Positions 49,251 to 60,640 of a DNA stretch of 64,000 bases are shown in pieces. The DNA is from Hofstenia miamia (lineage: Eukaryota; Xenacoelomorpha; Acoela; Hofsteniidae). The position numbers and the translations under genes were made by a program. Numbering within the stretch: position 1 is the first letter of the stretch; each line of letters begins with the position of its first letter. Under the pieces are notes generated by a model. The model had not been told where the DNA came from, did no database searches, and worked only from the letters and a program-made list of their open reading frames with translations. Location: positions 339,542 to 403,541 of the forward strand of contig CABFPE010000157.1 of assembly GCA_900660155.1 (NCBI GenBank), written 5' to 3'.

Positions 49251-52200
49251 ATTAGCATCAATACTACAATGTCGAAACAATACCTGTGCTACAGCCATAC
49301 TCAATAAAACCAACAAGTTGATCACCATCACACCAAAAAAACATCAAAATTTATGCTTCACCTGTAATAACCGTTGTGCGAAAGAAACGAAAACCAGTTC
49401 TATCAATTACACCAGATTCAGACGAAACCGCTAATCTTTCCGCACCAACCATTACCACAGCTTCACACCCTCACCTAATTGAGGCTGAAGCAGACTCTCT
49501 CACTAAGTTATTACAAAAACATAAAACAATTTTTAATTTTCATACAATTAGTGTAGGGACAGCCATCAGAGAGGAACACTGCATAGAAACAGTGAAAAAC
49601 ACACCAATTTGACAACCAGTACGACATGTGCCAGAACACCTAAAACAGGAATACTCTAAAATCATTACAGACTTACTAAATAACGGTATCATCCAGCCAT
49701 CAAAAAGCCCATACGCACTGCCAACAGTGTTCATCAAACAAAATGACAAATATAGATTATATGTAGACTTTCGTAAGCTCAATAATATCACCAAAAAAGA
49801 CGCTTATCCTCTTCCTCGAATCGATCAAATACTGTACACTTCATGTCAATACTCTTCCTCGAATACGATCGAATTCTGTAAAGCTTAATGTCAAAATTCA
49901 TTCTGTTTTATGTAAAGCCTATTGGCAAGTTCCAATGCGTTAATCTGACATAGAAAAAACCGCCTTTATTACTCCTCATGGTGTCTTTGAGTGGCTCTAC
50001 ATGGTCTTCGGCCTTTGTAGCACACCGGCCACATTTCAATGTTACGTCACTAGAGTACTACAAAATGACGAACACCAATTAGACAAAGGGATCACAGCAT
50101 ATTGACAATATTCGCTATGCATAGAAAAGGATACCCAAACACCTAGAAAAACTTGATAAGATCTTACATTTATTAAAATCATCTGGTCTAAGAATAAATG
50201 CACAAAAATGTCACTTCGTGAAAAAATCAGTTGTATTCCTTGGCAGGAAAATTGAAAAGGAAAAATAAGCCTTAAGGAAGATACACGTGATACAATCGAA
50301 AAAATTATGCCACCCAACAACAAAAAAGATGTACACCGAATATTAGGTTTTTTGCAATTATTACCAAATATTCATACCAAATATTGCTGAAAAAAACATC
50401 CATATATCTAATCTACTAAAAGCTAAAACACTGTTTCAATGGTCTTGGGAACACTAACTAGAATTAGACAATTTAAAATCAGAATTGAAGTTCTTACCTA
50501 GTCTGAATATCCCAGATTTCTCTAAGGAATTCATCCTCGACTGTGATGCCACTTCCGTAGCCATCGTTGCATCACTAAGCCAAATAATCGCCAGAATAGA
50601 AACACCCATCCAATTCTTCAGCCACAAACTCCACCCAGCACAATTGAAGTACTGTTCAACAAAGGCTGAGATGCTCGCTCTAATTGAAAGCCTGAAAAAA
50701 TTCAGATATTTCCTGCGTTACCGTCCGCACTGACAATTCCGGCATAAGTTGGCTGAAAAAATTCTCCGGCAACCGATCCAACATCATTGCTCGCTGGATC
50801 GAGTATTTGACCAATTTTAATTTCATTATAGTGCACAACAAATGTAAACAATACACAAATGCCGATCTTTTAACTGCATTACCGCAATACCATCACGATG
50901 AAACCAAACCAACACAAGAGAAAGCTCCTTTTCCATTTATCTCCCAGTCAGCATACTATAACTTGCCTGACATCAACACAGATAGGCAAGGCCATCCAAT
51001 ACTACTAGTCCATCTAAAAGAGGAGATTAATGAACAAGAGATCATTAAACATCAACACAATGATATACAATTAAAAGAGATAATAAATAAAATAATAAAT
51101 CCGAAAATACAATTAACCAATTTAATCAATAAATATTACAATAACTATAAATGGGCTTTAACAGCGAACGATCTTTTGTTTGTCACGTATAAACATCACA
51201 ATCGAATCGCATTACCGGAATACTATAAACGAGCATTGCTCGCAAATTCCATGAACGAGGCCACAACAGTATCATCCAAACAGAACGATCCTTGAACACC
51301 CAATTCATTTGCATAGGTGTACGATCCATCATTACCGACGTCATCGATAAATGTACCACTTGTATTCTAACCAACACCACACATTTTCCAAAGAAAACCA
51401 ACCTTCAAAAAATCACATCAACTGGTCCAAACGACATAGTCCATGTAGATATTGAACAACTGTCGAAAGACGACGAAGGTTAGTACTCGTATTAGTTGAC
51501 AACTTCACCAAAAATGCTCGCATGGTCCCCATAATCGGCCAAACAGCATGTACCGTCGCCACAGTAATACTACACACATGGATTCTTCGTTTTGGTCCTA
51601 TGACTACACTAATATCCAATAGAGGTACACGATTTGAAGGCTCTCTCACACAAGAACTACTACAACAGAGCTCAACATCTTACACGAGCACGCCGCGCCA
51701 TACAATCAGCAAAGCAACGGCGTAGTAGAACGAGGAAATAAAACTTTAATTAAACTAATTCGCATCGCTACTTCCCGAGTTGGAGGCAAATATTGGAGAT
51801 ACATACTTCCCCATATTGAATACTTTTACAATACTAGTGTCCACCACATTACACGTTTTACTTCCTTCAAAGCGACATATGGTCACGAAGCTAATACACC
51901 ACTAGCAATGATGTATAAACAATACAAACCACTACCTAAAAATGACTACATCAAAGACTTGATGCAGCAACACCAGGAAACACATGAAACCATTTGCATG
52001 TTCAATAAGAAAAGTTCTGCAGTATGCCAAATACGCAATTACAACAAGGACGTATACGGCCACCCACATAAAGTCGGTGATAAAGTCTACTTTTTTACAC
52101 CAGTACAGACTACTGATGACAAACAAACTTGCAACATTCTGGACAGGTCCACACACAATTACTAAAGTGTTAGACCGTAACAACTACATCTTAGACAACG

Positions 52201-52596
52201 GTACAAGAAATTTCCACTCGTTACTTAGAAATATCAAAGACATAGAACATACAACAATCAATAACAAAGATGAATTTCAAATCGTAAATAACGATAACAC
52301 CACTTTTACACGAATGCCTGAGCTAGATGATGTTCATGAGGATGATCTTGTGACATTTCCTGACATACCCAATCCACAAATTCGAACCTTGCCCAAATGC
52401 AAAGTACGCACAAAAACACAATCAATCCCCAGACTGGGATCTCAATCTTAACATTCTTTTTAGCCCTCAATCAATTCAGCGAACTCCTTCCAAACATTCC
52501 GGCAGCGAGAGCAGCACTCCTCAAACCTCCAATCGTCATCGCAGAATCAAACACTCACACCAATCTAGGAGTCCACCCTCACATCCATCGCACAGG

Positions 52597-53343
52597 TTGG
52601 ATGCCGTTGGGAACTACACACTTAGTTTGGGAGCAATGACCCAATTGCTACCGACACACTCACATGTTGGAGCATTGAACCCTTCATCCTCCCCGTGGTA
52701 CAGCATGGAGAGTGAAGGTGCTTCGAGTGGTCAATCAACATCGCCGAGCACCTACCCATGGTACAGCTCGGGTAGCAATCTCACAGAGGGGTCCGATATC
52801 GACATTGAACATTCCGCAAAACGAAAACTGGAAACTAGTATAGCAGAGGAGACGGTGTTACAACCATTGGCATTACCTCAATCTAAGAAACGTCGCCATC
52901 ACTCACGCTTCCCCTTGAGTTCAGTATCTTCACAGAGATCTGCCTCTCAGCAACGCTCATTGGAACGGCAGCAACAACGTCGTGCTCGTCTTTCATATGT
53001 TGGCTCTGAAACTTTGCATCCTTACTTCATTGCCACCAGTACTGCATGCTACATTACCGAATCTCAACTATCTCAGGAGACAAAACTGTTCATAAACAAA
53101 CAATTGGATACTCCCAATCACAAAGTTAGTTGTTCTATTTTAACTTACCTCATAGACGCAGAAAATCGTCCAGCTATCAATACCCTTATTTTTTACACAC
53201 ACGAGATGCGTGAAAAAATGAATCGATCCTATTATCGCAGTACTGTTCATACTACCTTCGATGCAGAATTTCGTATTACTAATCTTCATCGGCCTGTCTC
53301 TTATCTTATCTCATTGACTATTGAAAGAATGTCTTGTTTATAA
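52597..53343 (+). CDS. Uncharacterised 248-aa open frame after Ty3 pol
   Basis: The longest gap-free frame in the window. It starts at 52597 and ends with TAA at 53341-53343, in line after the integrase region of the Ty3/Gypsy fossil. Residues 1-70 are Ser/Pro/Thr-rich with two short repeats (SPWYS, YPWYSS). Residues about 70-75 contain AKRKLE, about 95-103 SKKRRHHSR (possible nuclear signals), and 105-130 are Ser/Arg/Gln-rich. The C-terminal ~110 residues are more globular and have no motif I recognise. No signal peptide or membrane segment is evident. It may be an extra ORF of the retroelement, which some Ty3/Gypsy lineages carry, or an unrelated captured gene. The frame looks whole although the upstream regions are decayed, which is odd for neutral DNA of that age. 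Confidence 0.5.
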   Translation: MDAVGNYTLSLGAMTQLLPTHSHVGALNPSSSPWYSMESEGASSGQSTSPSTYPWYSSGSNLTEGSDIDIEHSAKRKLETSIAEETVLQPLALPQSKKRRHHSRFPLSSVSSQRSASQQRSLERQQQRRARLSYVGSETLHPYFIATSTACYITESQLSQETKLFINKQLDTPNHKVSCSILTYLIDAENRPAINTLIFYTHEMREKMNRSYYRSTVHTTFDAEFRITNLHRPVSYLISLTIERMSCL

Positions 53344-53819
53344 ATGATAACAAACATAAATTTACCAAATTTAACAAAAAATTTAAATTTTCAAATTAAG
53401 TCTAATTTTGAAATAGTACTTTTGTAAATCGTAAAAAATCTCTTCTGCTTAATCATAAATTATATATATTATAGTTAATTGTAAGGCGTCCAAATATGCA
53501 TGAAATTATTTTGAAAATTCATATAACAGGTATATTATAATTTTTATAAATTAAAAATTCCTAGTTTTATATTAAAAGGATCTAGGAATCAAAATAGTAA
53601 AGAAAGTTCTATTTGTAAGCATCTATTCATTGATTATTGATTACTAAGCTTGTCAATGATGCCGCCATTGGCCAAACAATGGGCCACTGGTGGCATCAGT
53701 TCCCACAAGTGCCACATTTTCCCACCAGCAGTCCACTGATGATGACCAATATTTTATTATGAGTTATAATTCGTAACTTGGTATAAATTGCATGAGCTAA
53801 GAGCACAGTTGGTAGTGTG
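53344..53819. other. AT-rich stretch with an 18-bp-arm hairpin
   Basis: At about 53656-53697, TGATGCCGCCATTGGCC and the reverse complement of TGGGCCACTGGTGGCATCA form a hairpin with a short loop in a small GC-richer patch (to about 53740). No 3' LTR of the retroelement is recognisable here. Confidence 0.6.
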
Positions 53820-53827
53820 TATAGCAT

Positions 53828-54523
53828 CAGAGTTGTAAGAATTTAGTAAGGTCCGGGCCAGGGACAAAAAATTGAGAATAAAGCGGGCCAGGGCCGAGTC
53901 CGGGTCCAAGGTTTCTGCACAACTGGCCTAGAATTGTTCAAAATTTTATTAATATACATTCTCTTACATTAAAATAGTATATCAACTATTATATTCAGTT
54001 GACTAATTAAACATTAAAAAGTGAATCCACGGCAACAATAATTACAATTAATTCAGAAGTTTTCTTAGTAATATCAAGCACTTTAGGTGTCCTAGCATAA
54101 ATATTAAATTACTTAGACAATACACTGCATTTTATTTGCATGTTTGTGAGGAGAATACTGCACATTTTCATATGATGTACCATAAACATATATATTATTT
54201 AGATTTCAATACAACTATTAAAAATTTTAAAGTGTCAATTACAATCATTTTCCAGCAGTGAACGCATCCTTATTTTAAGCCAATCACTTTTGATGTCATC
54301 AAGAGTAAACTTTCTTGTAAAAAAGTTCAGTTGATGCAAAAATTGTTTCATTTTAGTATTGTCAATTATATGCTTAATTTTTTTATTGACAAAAATCTTA
54401 TAATGGTTTTGGATATAACGGGCTCGGGACAGGTCTGAATATTACCAGTTGCAATGGGCAGGGCCGGTTTATAGTTTAAAGGGCCAAGGCTTGCCTTGAA
54501 ATCATGACCCGATTACAACTCTG
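53828..54523. mobile_element. Non-autonomous hAT element, 696 bp, perfect 8-bp TSD
   Basis: The left end CAGAGTTGTAAGAATTTAG and the right end, read on the other strand as CAGAGTTGTAATCGGGTC, share their first 11 bases. TATAGCAT flanks both sides (53820-53827 and 54524-54531). GGGCC/GGGTCC/CGGGC motifs cluster inside both ends and the core is AT-rich and non-coding. Confidence 0.92.
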
Positions 54524-54531
54524 TATAGCAT

Positions 54532-54936
54532 AATATCCGAATGATTGAAAAGCTTGCTGAAAATGATTGAATTCATTATACAGCGCTCATAAAAACAAGA
54601 GCTGACATACTAGATTGTGTTATCAACTACTGAAGGGTAAGTTCATTTTTTATGAAATTTAATTTGATCGGGCAAAATTGTAAATCACTATTATTAGTAT
54701 TTGTTTGCTAGATGGCAGATTGATCCAGTAATTCCATTAATGGGCAATTGTCGGACAATCAATGGTCTAAAAGAAACTGATAAATAATACTTTTTGAAAA
54801 TTGAAGTTAAACTTTGATGCATGCACATATTATATACAATAATATAATCATTTTTTTGTAAAATGGTCCAATTTTAAGATTTTTATAAGTTTTCATTTTG
54901 TTGTTTATGGTTGGCTTTCTATATCTAAATATATCG
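54532..54936. other. AT-rich stretch, nothing identified
   Basis: No gene or repeat recognised. Confidence 0.5.
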
Positions 54937-55269
54937 TTTGTGTTTAATTTTAAACTAATTTTTTAATATTTACATCGCTTGATATTAGTGATTGATTTGC
55001 TTTATAATATTGGTATATAAGAACGCAAGATGTATAGAATCGATGGGAATCGAGCTGAAAACTTCAGAAAAATTGCTTACGTGATTAGTTTTCACCACGA
55101 TTNTTTGTGTTTAATTTTAAACTAATTTTTTAATATTTACATCGCTTGATATTAGTGATTGTTTTTCTTTATAATATTGATATATAAGAACGCAAGATGT
55201 ATAGAATCGATGGGAATCGAGCTGAAAACTTCAGAAAAATTGCTTACGTGATTAGTTTTCACCACGATT
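54937..55269. repeat. 166-bp near-identical copies joined by a single N
   Basis: 54937-55102 and 55104-55269 match along their whole length with about four substitutions, and the N at 55103 sits exactly between them. Most likely an unmerged assembly overlap or alleles. Confidence 0.85.
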
Positions 55270-55912
55270 CTCTGAAGAACATTAGCTAATGATAATTATA
55301 AGATTGGAAAATTATTCGTAATAGAAGGTAGTCATATGATTTTATATTTTTTTAACGAAAAATAGTAATCCAGAAATTTAAAACCGAGATTATTTCAGTG
55401 CATGCATTGTGGCAAGCTGTCTAAAAGCACACTTTGTATTACTACTTATAAGTCTGATGTGCGCCGTTTCCAAACAAAATTAATAATTTCACTTGGTTTC
55501 ACATCCAATCAGTATTTCATTGTTCTGCAGTTTTTATATCGCGATGACTACTTGATCCATTTCGAAATAATCTATAATGCAACACACATTATAAATAATG
55601 CGTGAGTGAAAGGATATTTGAAAATTGTCATTAATCTTTACCAGCGAAGGGAACAAATTAGGGATTTTAATTGAACAGCAAGTTGAGAACTACCAAATTC
55701 ATTAAGCCATAGATTGTTGAAGTTTCAATGCTAAGCCCATGGGAGAGCTCGAAATAGTGTAAATTTCATTTAAACTAGACAAAATTAAGCGTACCGCTTC
55801 AGTACTATCAATTCTTTGACTGGGAACTGTAAAAGTCTGTGATTTTTAATAATATATAAGTCCTCATGATGAATACCGAGAAAATTTAATGAGAGTTCTT
55901 TGTAAACTATTA
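55270..55912. other. AT-rich stretch left of the LINE
   Basis: No gene recognised. The 67-codon frame at 55402-55605 has no family resemblance. The upstream portion of the LINE may lie here. Confidence 0.4.
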
Positions 55913-57850
55913 TTTCGTTGACAGACGACTGTGAGGATGCCGTTGAAGAATATGATTCTTCACTTGAAATTGAAGAAGCACTGCGGACTTTGACAATTGG
56001 AGACAAATTAATTTGGGTATGAGCATCTGCAACTGCCAAATTAACATGAATTCCTAAATAAATGAAATTTTCTTTACACATGAATATACTTTCGGTTTCG
56101 TAACGAGTTATGAAATTATTAAATCAATCCATGAGTTTATAACTAACAAATGAAGCAGTCCCTCAGAGGGATAGCAAAATTACTGCAGAGATCATTGTAA
56201 ATCCCTTAAATTTTATCTTTAATGAATGAAAAAAGTGTAATTACTTTCCATATAATCTGAAACTTGCTCACATTATTACTATTTTTAAGAAAAACGACCC
56301 ATCAATTACCACTAATTATCAGCCAATCTCAATTACTTCCCCAATAAGCAAAATATTCGAAAGATTATTACATAATCAAATAATGGAACATTTAAATAAG
56401 TATAGTTTATTATCAAGCACGCAATTTAGATTTTGCAAAATTTTCTCAACAATGGATGTATTATTAAATGCTGCTGAAAAATGGAGAGCGTCACTCGATT
56501 CTAATAAATTTGTAGCTATGGCCTGCTTAGATCTCTCAAAGGCTTTTATTCTATCAATAATAATTGAAAAGCGATCTCACTTAGGATTTTCTTGTAGAAA
56601 GCAATTTGTAACTAGTTACGATATTTTTTCGGAATGGTTACCAGTTTACAATGGCGTGCCTCAATGAATGATTCTATGTTCTCTTCTTTTTACAATTTAT
56701 GTAATTGACATGCATTCTATAACCAATCGCACTTTACTTCAATATTCCGATGACGCATGCGTTTTCAGCGATAATACATTAAATCAATGCACCAAGAAGT
56801 GGAAACTATAGAATTGAATTGTAACAAAATTTTCAAAAAAAATTTGCTAGCATAAGTTGNTTTCGTTGACAGACGACTGTGAGGATGCCGTTGAAGAATA
56901 TGATTCTTCACTTGAAATTGAAGAAGCACTGCGGACTTTGACAATTGGAGACAAATTAATTTGGGTATGAGCATCTGCAACTGCCAAATTAACATTAATT
57001 CCTAAATAAATGAAATTTTCTTTACACATGAATATACTTTCGGTTTCGTAACGAGTTATGAAATTATTAAATCAATCCATGAGTTTATAACTAACAAATG
57101 AAGCAGTCCCTCAGAGGGATAGCAAAATTACTGCAGAGATCATTGTAAATCCCTTAAATTTTATCTTTAATGAATGAAAAAAGTGTAATTACTTTCCATA
57201 TAATCTGAAACTTGCTCACATTATTACTATTTTTAAGAAAAACGACCCATCAATTACCACTAATTATCAGCCAATCTCAATTACTTCCCCAATAAGCAAA
57301 ATATTCGAAAGATTATTACATAATCAAATAATGGAACATTTAAATAAGTATAGTTTATTATCAAGCACGCAATTTAGATTTTGCAAAATTTTCTCAACAA
57401 TGGATGTATTATTAAATGCTGCTGAAAAATGGAGAGCGTCACTCGATTCTAATAAATTTGTAGCTATGGCCTGCTTAGATCTCTCAAAGGCTTTTATTCT
57501 ATCAATAATAATTGAAAAGCGATCTCACTTAGGATTTTCTTGTAGAAAGCAATTTGTAACTAGTTACGATATTTTTTCGGAATGGTTACCAGTTTACAAT
57601 GGCGTGCCTCAATGAATGATTCTATGTTCTCTTCTTTTTACAATTTATGTAATTGACATGCATTCTATAACCAATCGCACTTTACTTCAATATGCCGATG
57701 ACGCATGCGTTTTCAGCGATAATACATTAAATCAATGCACCAAGAAGTGGAAACTATAGAATTGAATTGTAACAAAATTTTCAAAAAAAATTTGCTAGCA
57801 TAAGTTGAATATTAATGATGCTAAAACAGAATTTTATCTGATTTGTATAT
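55913..57850 (+). pseudogene. CR1/L2-like LINE reverse transcriptase, shown twice
   Basis: The plus strand encodes a non-LTR reverse transcriptase: FKKNDPSITTNYQPISITSP (family FKKGDPxxxxNYRPISL), ISKIFERLLHNQI, ACLDLSKAF (motif A, family LDLSKAFD), NGVPQ then a stop then ILCSLLFTIYVIDM (family GVPQGSxLGPLLFxIYxND), QYSDDAC (family QYADD) and, only at the far right, KLNINDAKTEFYLI (family KLxxNxxKTEFxLI). The stop after GVPQ occurs in both copies, so the element is dead. 55913-56859 and 56861-57807 are near-identical, 947 bp each, separated by a single N. They differ for instance in QYSDD versus QYADD, so they are probably two alleles of one LINE. A pogo MITE interrupts the 3' part at 57852. 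Confidence 0.8.
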
Positions 57851-57851
57851 A

Positions 57852-59358
57852 CAGTAGAACCTCGATTATCCGCTCATGTCGGGACCAAGTTTTTGAGATT
57901 TCGAGCGGATAATCGAGAATCTTATGTATTTTTAACAAATAAGCATACAAAAACGATCCATGGTGACGTCTCTTTTTGTGTAGCGCATTTTTATACATAA
58001 AAATACATAAATAACACACAAACTTGAACACTCTAATCATTTATTCCAACATTAAAAGTAAAACGAAACAATCAACATAACGAAATAACAGTTACGATAA
58101 ATATCAACGCTAAAACGAAGCTATTGCGCTATGTTAGCGAAGAGAAACAATCACCTCAGCCCAGAAGAGAAGGAGAGCAATGACTGCTTAACCTCCACCG
58201 TGTATTTGTACACAGCTGTGTACGCGCGAGGAATTGAACGTAGCAAATTAACAACCAATCAGATTGCAGCAGCGATTGCAACACATTAATTAAATGAAAA
58301 AACACGTCACGTACGTCATTTTACAAGGCAGTGAGTTGCCTTTAACATTATTAATACGTAAAAGCCGATTTTTTTGCCGATTTTGGCAGATTTCGTGAAT
58401 ATAAACGTTTTATATTATTCAAACACATTTCGNTCGAGAATCTTATGTATTTTTAACAAATAAGCATACAAAAACGATCCATGGTGACGTCTCTTTTTGT
58501 GTAGCGCATTTTTATACATAAAAATACATAAATAACACACAAACTTGAACACTCTAATCATTTATTCCAACATTAAAAGTAAAACGAAACAATCAACATA
58601 ACGAAATAACAGTTACGATAAATATCAACGCTAAAACGAAGCTATTGCGCTATGTTAGCGAAGAGAAACAATCACCTCAGCCCAGAAGAGAAGGAGAGCA
58701 ATGACTGCTTAACCTCCACCGTGTATTTGTACAAAGCTGTGTACGCGCGAGGAATTGAACGTAGCAAATTAACAACCAATCAGATTGCAGCAGCGATTGC
58801 AACACATTAATTAAACGAAAAAACACGTCACGTACGTCATTTTACAAGGCAGTGAGTTGCCTTTAACATTATTAATACGTAAAAGCGAAAAGCCAGTTTC
58901 ACCAGGTCAAATTTTTTGCCGATTTTGGCAGATTTCGTGAATATAAACGTTTTATATTATTCAAACACATTTCGTAATCTTTATAAAATGAATTTTAATC
59001 ACTTTTATGAAATTTTTGTTGCTTGATTATAAGAATTAATCGAAGTTTTATTTGTTTCTAGTTATGTACACGGGTGTGTACAATTGACATCCTAGTCCTA
59101 TATTCTTATACATTTTAAATTTAACATTTTGCGACGATTTAATATCATTTTAATCCTATATTGTAGCATAAATATGAATAAAAATATTGAAAAAATAGAA
59201 ATTTACGAAAATAACACTGTGGAGGTTAATGAAATGTATTTTCAAGTCATTTAAAAGTGCATACAAATGCCAGGGATTTCGCTCTTTTGCGACTAAAAAA
59301 AACTTAAGTTAACCGCCATATGGCTGACAAATTTAGGCGGATAATCGAGGTTCTACTG
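57852..59358. mobile_element. Pogo/Tigger-type MITE in the LINE
   Basis: Perfect terminal inverted repeats start CAGTAGAACCTCGATTATCC at 57852 and end in the reverse complement at 59358, about 22 bp. TA lies on each side (57850-57851 and 59359-59360). This terminal sequence is characteristic of pogo/Tigger elements. No DDE transposase was found inside. The apparent 1507-bp length includes an internal copy (57913-58432 versus 58434-58974) joined by a single N, so the real length is nearer 0.97-0.99 kb. The interior contains a perfect 16-bp palindrome GTACACAGCTGTGTAC at 58208-58223. Confidence 0.9.
57913..58974. repeat. 520/541-bp copies joined by a single N within the MITE
   Basis: 57913-58432 recurs at 58434-58974 with a 21-bp insertion near 58885-58915 and a few substitutions. 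The N at 58433 is the junction. Probably allelic or overlap artefact. Confidence 0.85.
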
Positions 59359-59360
59359 TA

Positions 59361-59636
59361 TGTGTTTTGTGAATTTATTGACGCTATTCAGATTAATTAT
59401 CATGTTATTAATTGCTAGCACTTATCTTAAATAATCTCTCCTTATCTTGAACACTCTGAATGGCTTGCAGTGAAAGCTAAAAATATCAAATTCAGAAAAG
59501 TGTCGTTTGCGATTGTTAGATGAGAGAAATCCAAAAATGTTACTAAAAAATATAATTTTATTCACCAAATTTTCCAGTCGAGATATTTAGAAATTATTAT
59601 TTTCTAGCATTGGTTGAGGCAAAATTTCGGCGGGGT
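59361..59636. other. Right flank of the pogo MITE
   Basis: AT-rich. It should continue the LINE 3' region, but I cannot read LINE protein in it. Confidence 0.4.
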
Positions 59637-60169
59637 CTAAAACTTACTAGGTAATATGACCATGGTTATACATAGTCTCAGCACAGGCCGTAACAAGCAT
59701 TATCAGCTACGGAGTTATACATTTCTTCACTAACCAGTGGAGGGTGGAGGGGAATTTCAAAATTCCTCATAATTGCACCGAAATTTTGAAAATATTTTGA
59801 TAGTTTGCAAGTGCAGTAATTTAACAACTATATTCTTAAGGCATGTCAGAAATTTGTGGAATGTAAACTTACTCTGTCTATAAACGATTCTTTGAGTAGC
59901 TCACTGTGACAAAGCCTTTGTAGGGTATATTTACTATCATTCAATTCTGGTAATTTATAATAGCGAGAACTCCACACTAATATCTACAAGAATACATTAA
60001 AGCGCATTGAACCGAACAATTATATTGCTCGCACTCATTTACTAAACTTTATAAGAAATTGTTGTGTATCCAATACATAAATGAAATCATAAATTCTATT
60101 ATCAAGATTGGAAAAATATTACTAAAGCCGTAAATTTACTCTCGAGCGAAATAAAAGACTAGAAGTAAC

Positions 60170-60230
60170 CAGGGGCGTAGGCAGGATTTTCTGCCGAGGG
60201 AGGACATCATCGTCATTACCCAATGCGGTT
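60170..60230 (+). mobile_element. Left end of the 4524-family MITE
   Basis: Starts CAGGGGCGTAGGCAGG and continues GATTTTCTG...GAGGGAGG, matching the left end of the 4524 element over about 40 bp. No right end was found, so the copy is truncated or interrupted by the mariner fragment. A second view of it lies at about 61493 in the duplicated block. Confidence 0.6.
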
Positions 60231-60274
60231 TTATATTAACAATAAATTTAATCATTTATAAAAAGAAATCGAGA

Positions 60275-60640
60275 TTATATGAAATCAAGACATGATTGAT
60301 CAATAATATAATCCCCGTCAATATTTACGAATCCTTCCCAACGGTCAACAAGTTTTTCGATACTTCTGCAATAAAATTCTTTAAGCTTTGACTCAAAAAA
60401 TTCTTCTAACCAAGTTTTTAATTCCACGTCAGAATTGAATGAAACATCGTGCAAATTGTTAGCGATCGGAAAAGATGAAAATCAGATGGAGCTAATTCTG
60501 AGGAATATAGAGAATGTGGTAAGATTTCCTAATTAAGCATTTGGATTTCAGCCTTTGTCATATCGCCAATATGAGGGCGGGCATTATCGTGTTGCAATAG
60601 GACGTATGAATTCAAAAAGTCGGGCCGATTAAATCATGTA
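60275..60640 (-). pseudogene. Mariner transposase C-terminal fragment (DD34D type)
   Basis: The minus strand reads LQHDNARPHIGDMTKAEIQ (second catalytic Asp), LPHSLYSSELAPSDFHLF (family LPHPPYSPDLAPSDYHLF; the third catalytic Asp is Glu here) and, after one frame change, ELKTWLEEFFESKLKEF, IEKLVDRWEGFVNIDGDYII and a natural stop at 60275-60277. This is the C-terminal half of a mariner transposase, usually about 345 residues. The N-terminal half and the terminal repeats are missing. A stop lies after EIQMLN. It recurs at about 61598-61963 within the duplicated block. Confidence 0.85.

Larger units (their letters stand above)
45600..53343 (+). mobile_element. Ty3/Gypsy LTR retrotransposon fossil, broken
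   Basis: A plus-strand element whose parts follow Ty3/Gypsy order: primer-binding site (46068-46085), gag region (about 46326-47950, with a coiled-coil-like start and a capsid-like part), aspartic-protease-like region (about 48070-48350), reverse transcriptase (about 49620-50400, with YVDFRKLN), RNase H (about 50485-50735, with FILDCDAT), integrase (about 50800-52150, ending in a GHEANTPLAMMY-type core edge and a C-terminal domain) and a downstream open frame (52597-53343). It is broken in more than ten places and looks old. A GC-rich hAT-like element is inserted between protease and reverse transcriptase. A 5' LTR is expected just left of 46066; its left edge is a guess and no 3' LTR is recognisable. 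Confidence 0.85.

Noticed and set aside
55785-56081. Minus-strand 98-codon frame rich in Ser (also seen at 56847-57029)
   Set aside because: It is antisense to the LINE reverse transcriptase region and has no domain of its own.
57913-58974. True internal tandem duplication of the pogo MITE
   Set aside because: The junction is a lone N, as at four other artefactual junctions, so an assembly cause is more economical.
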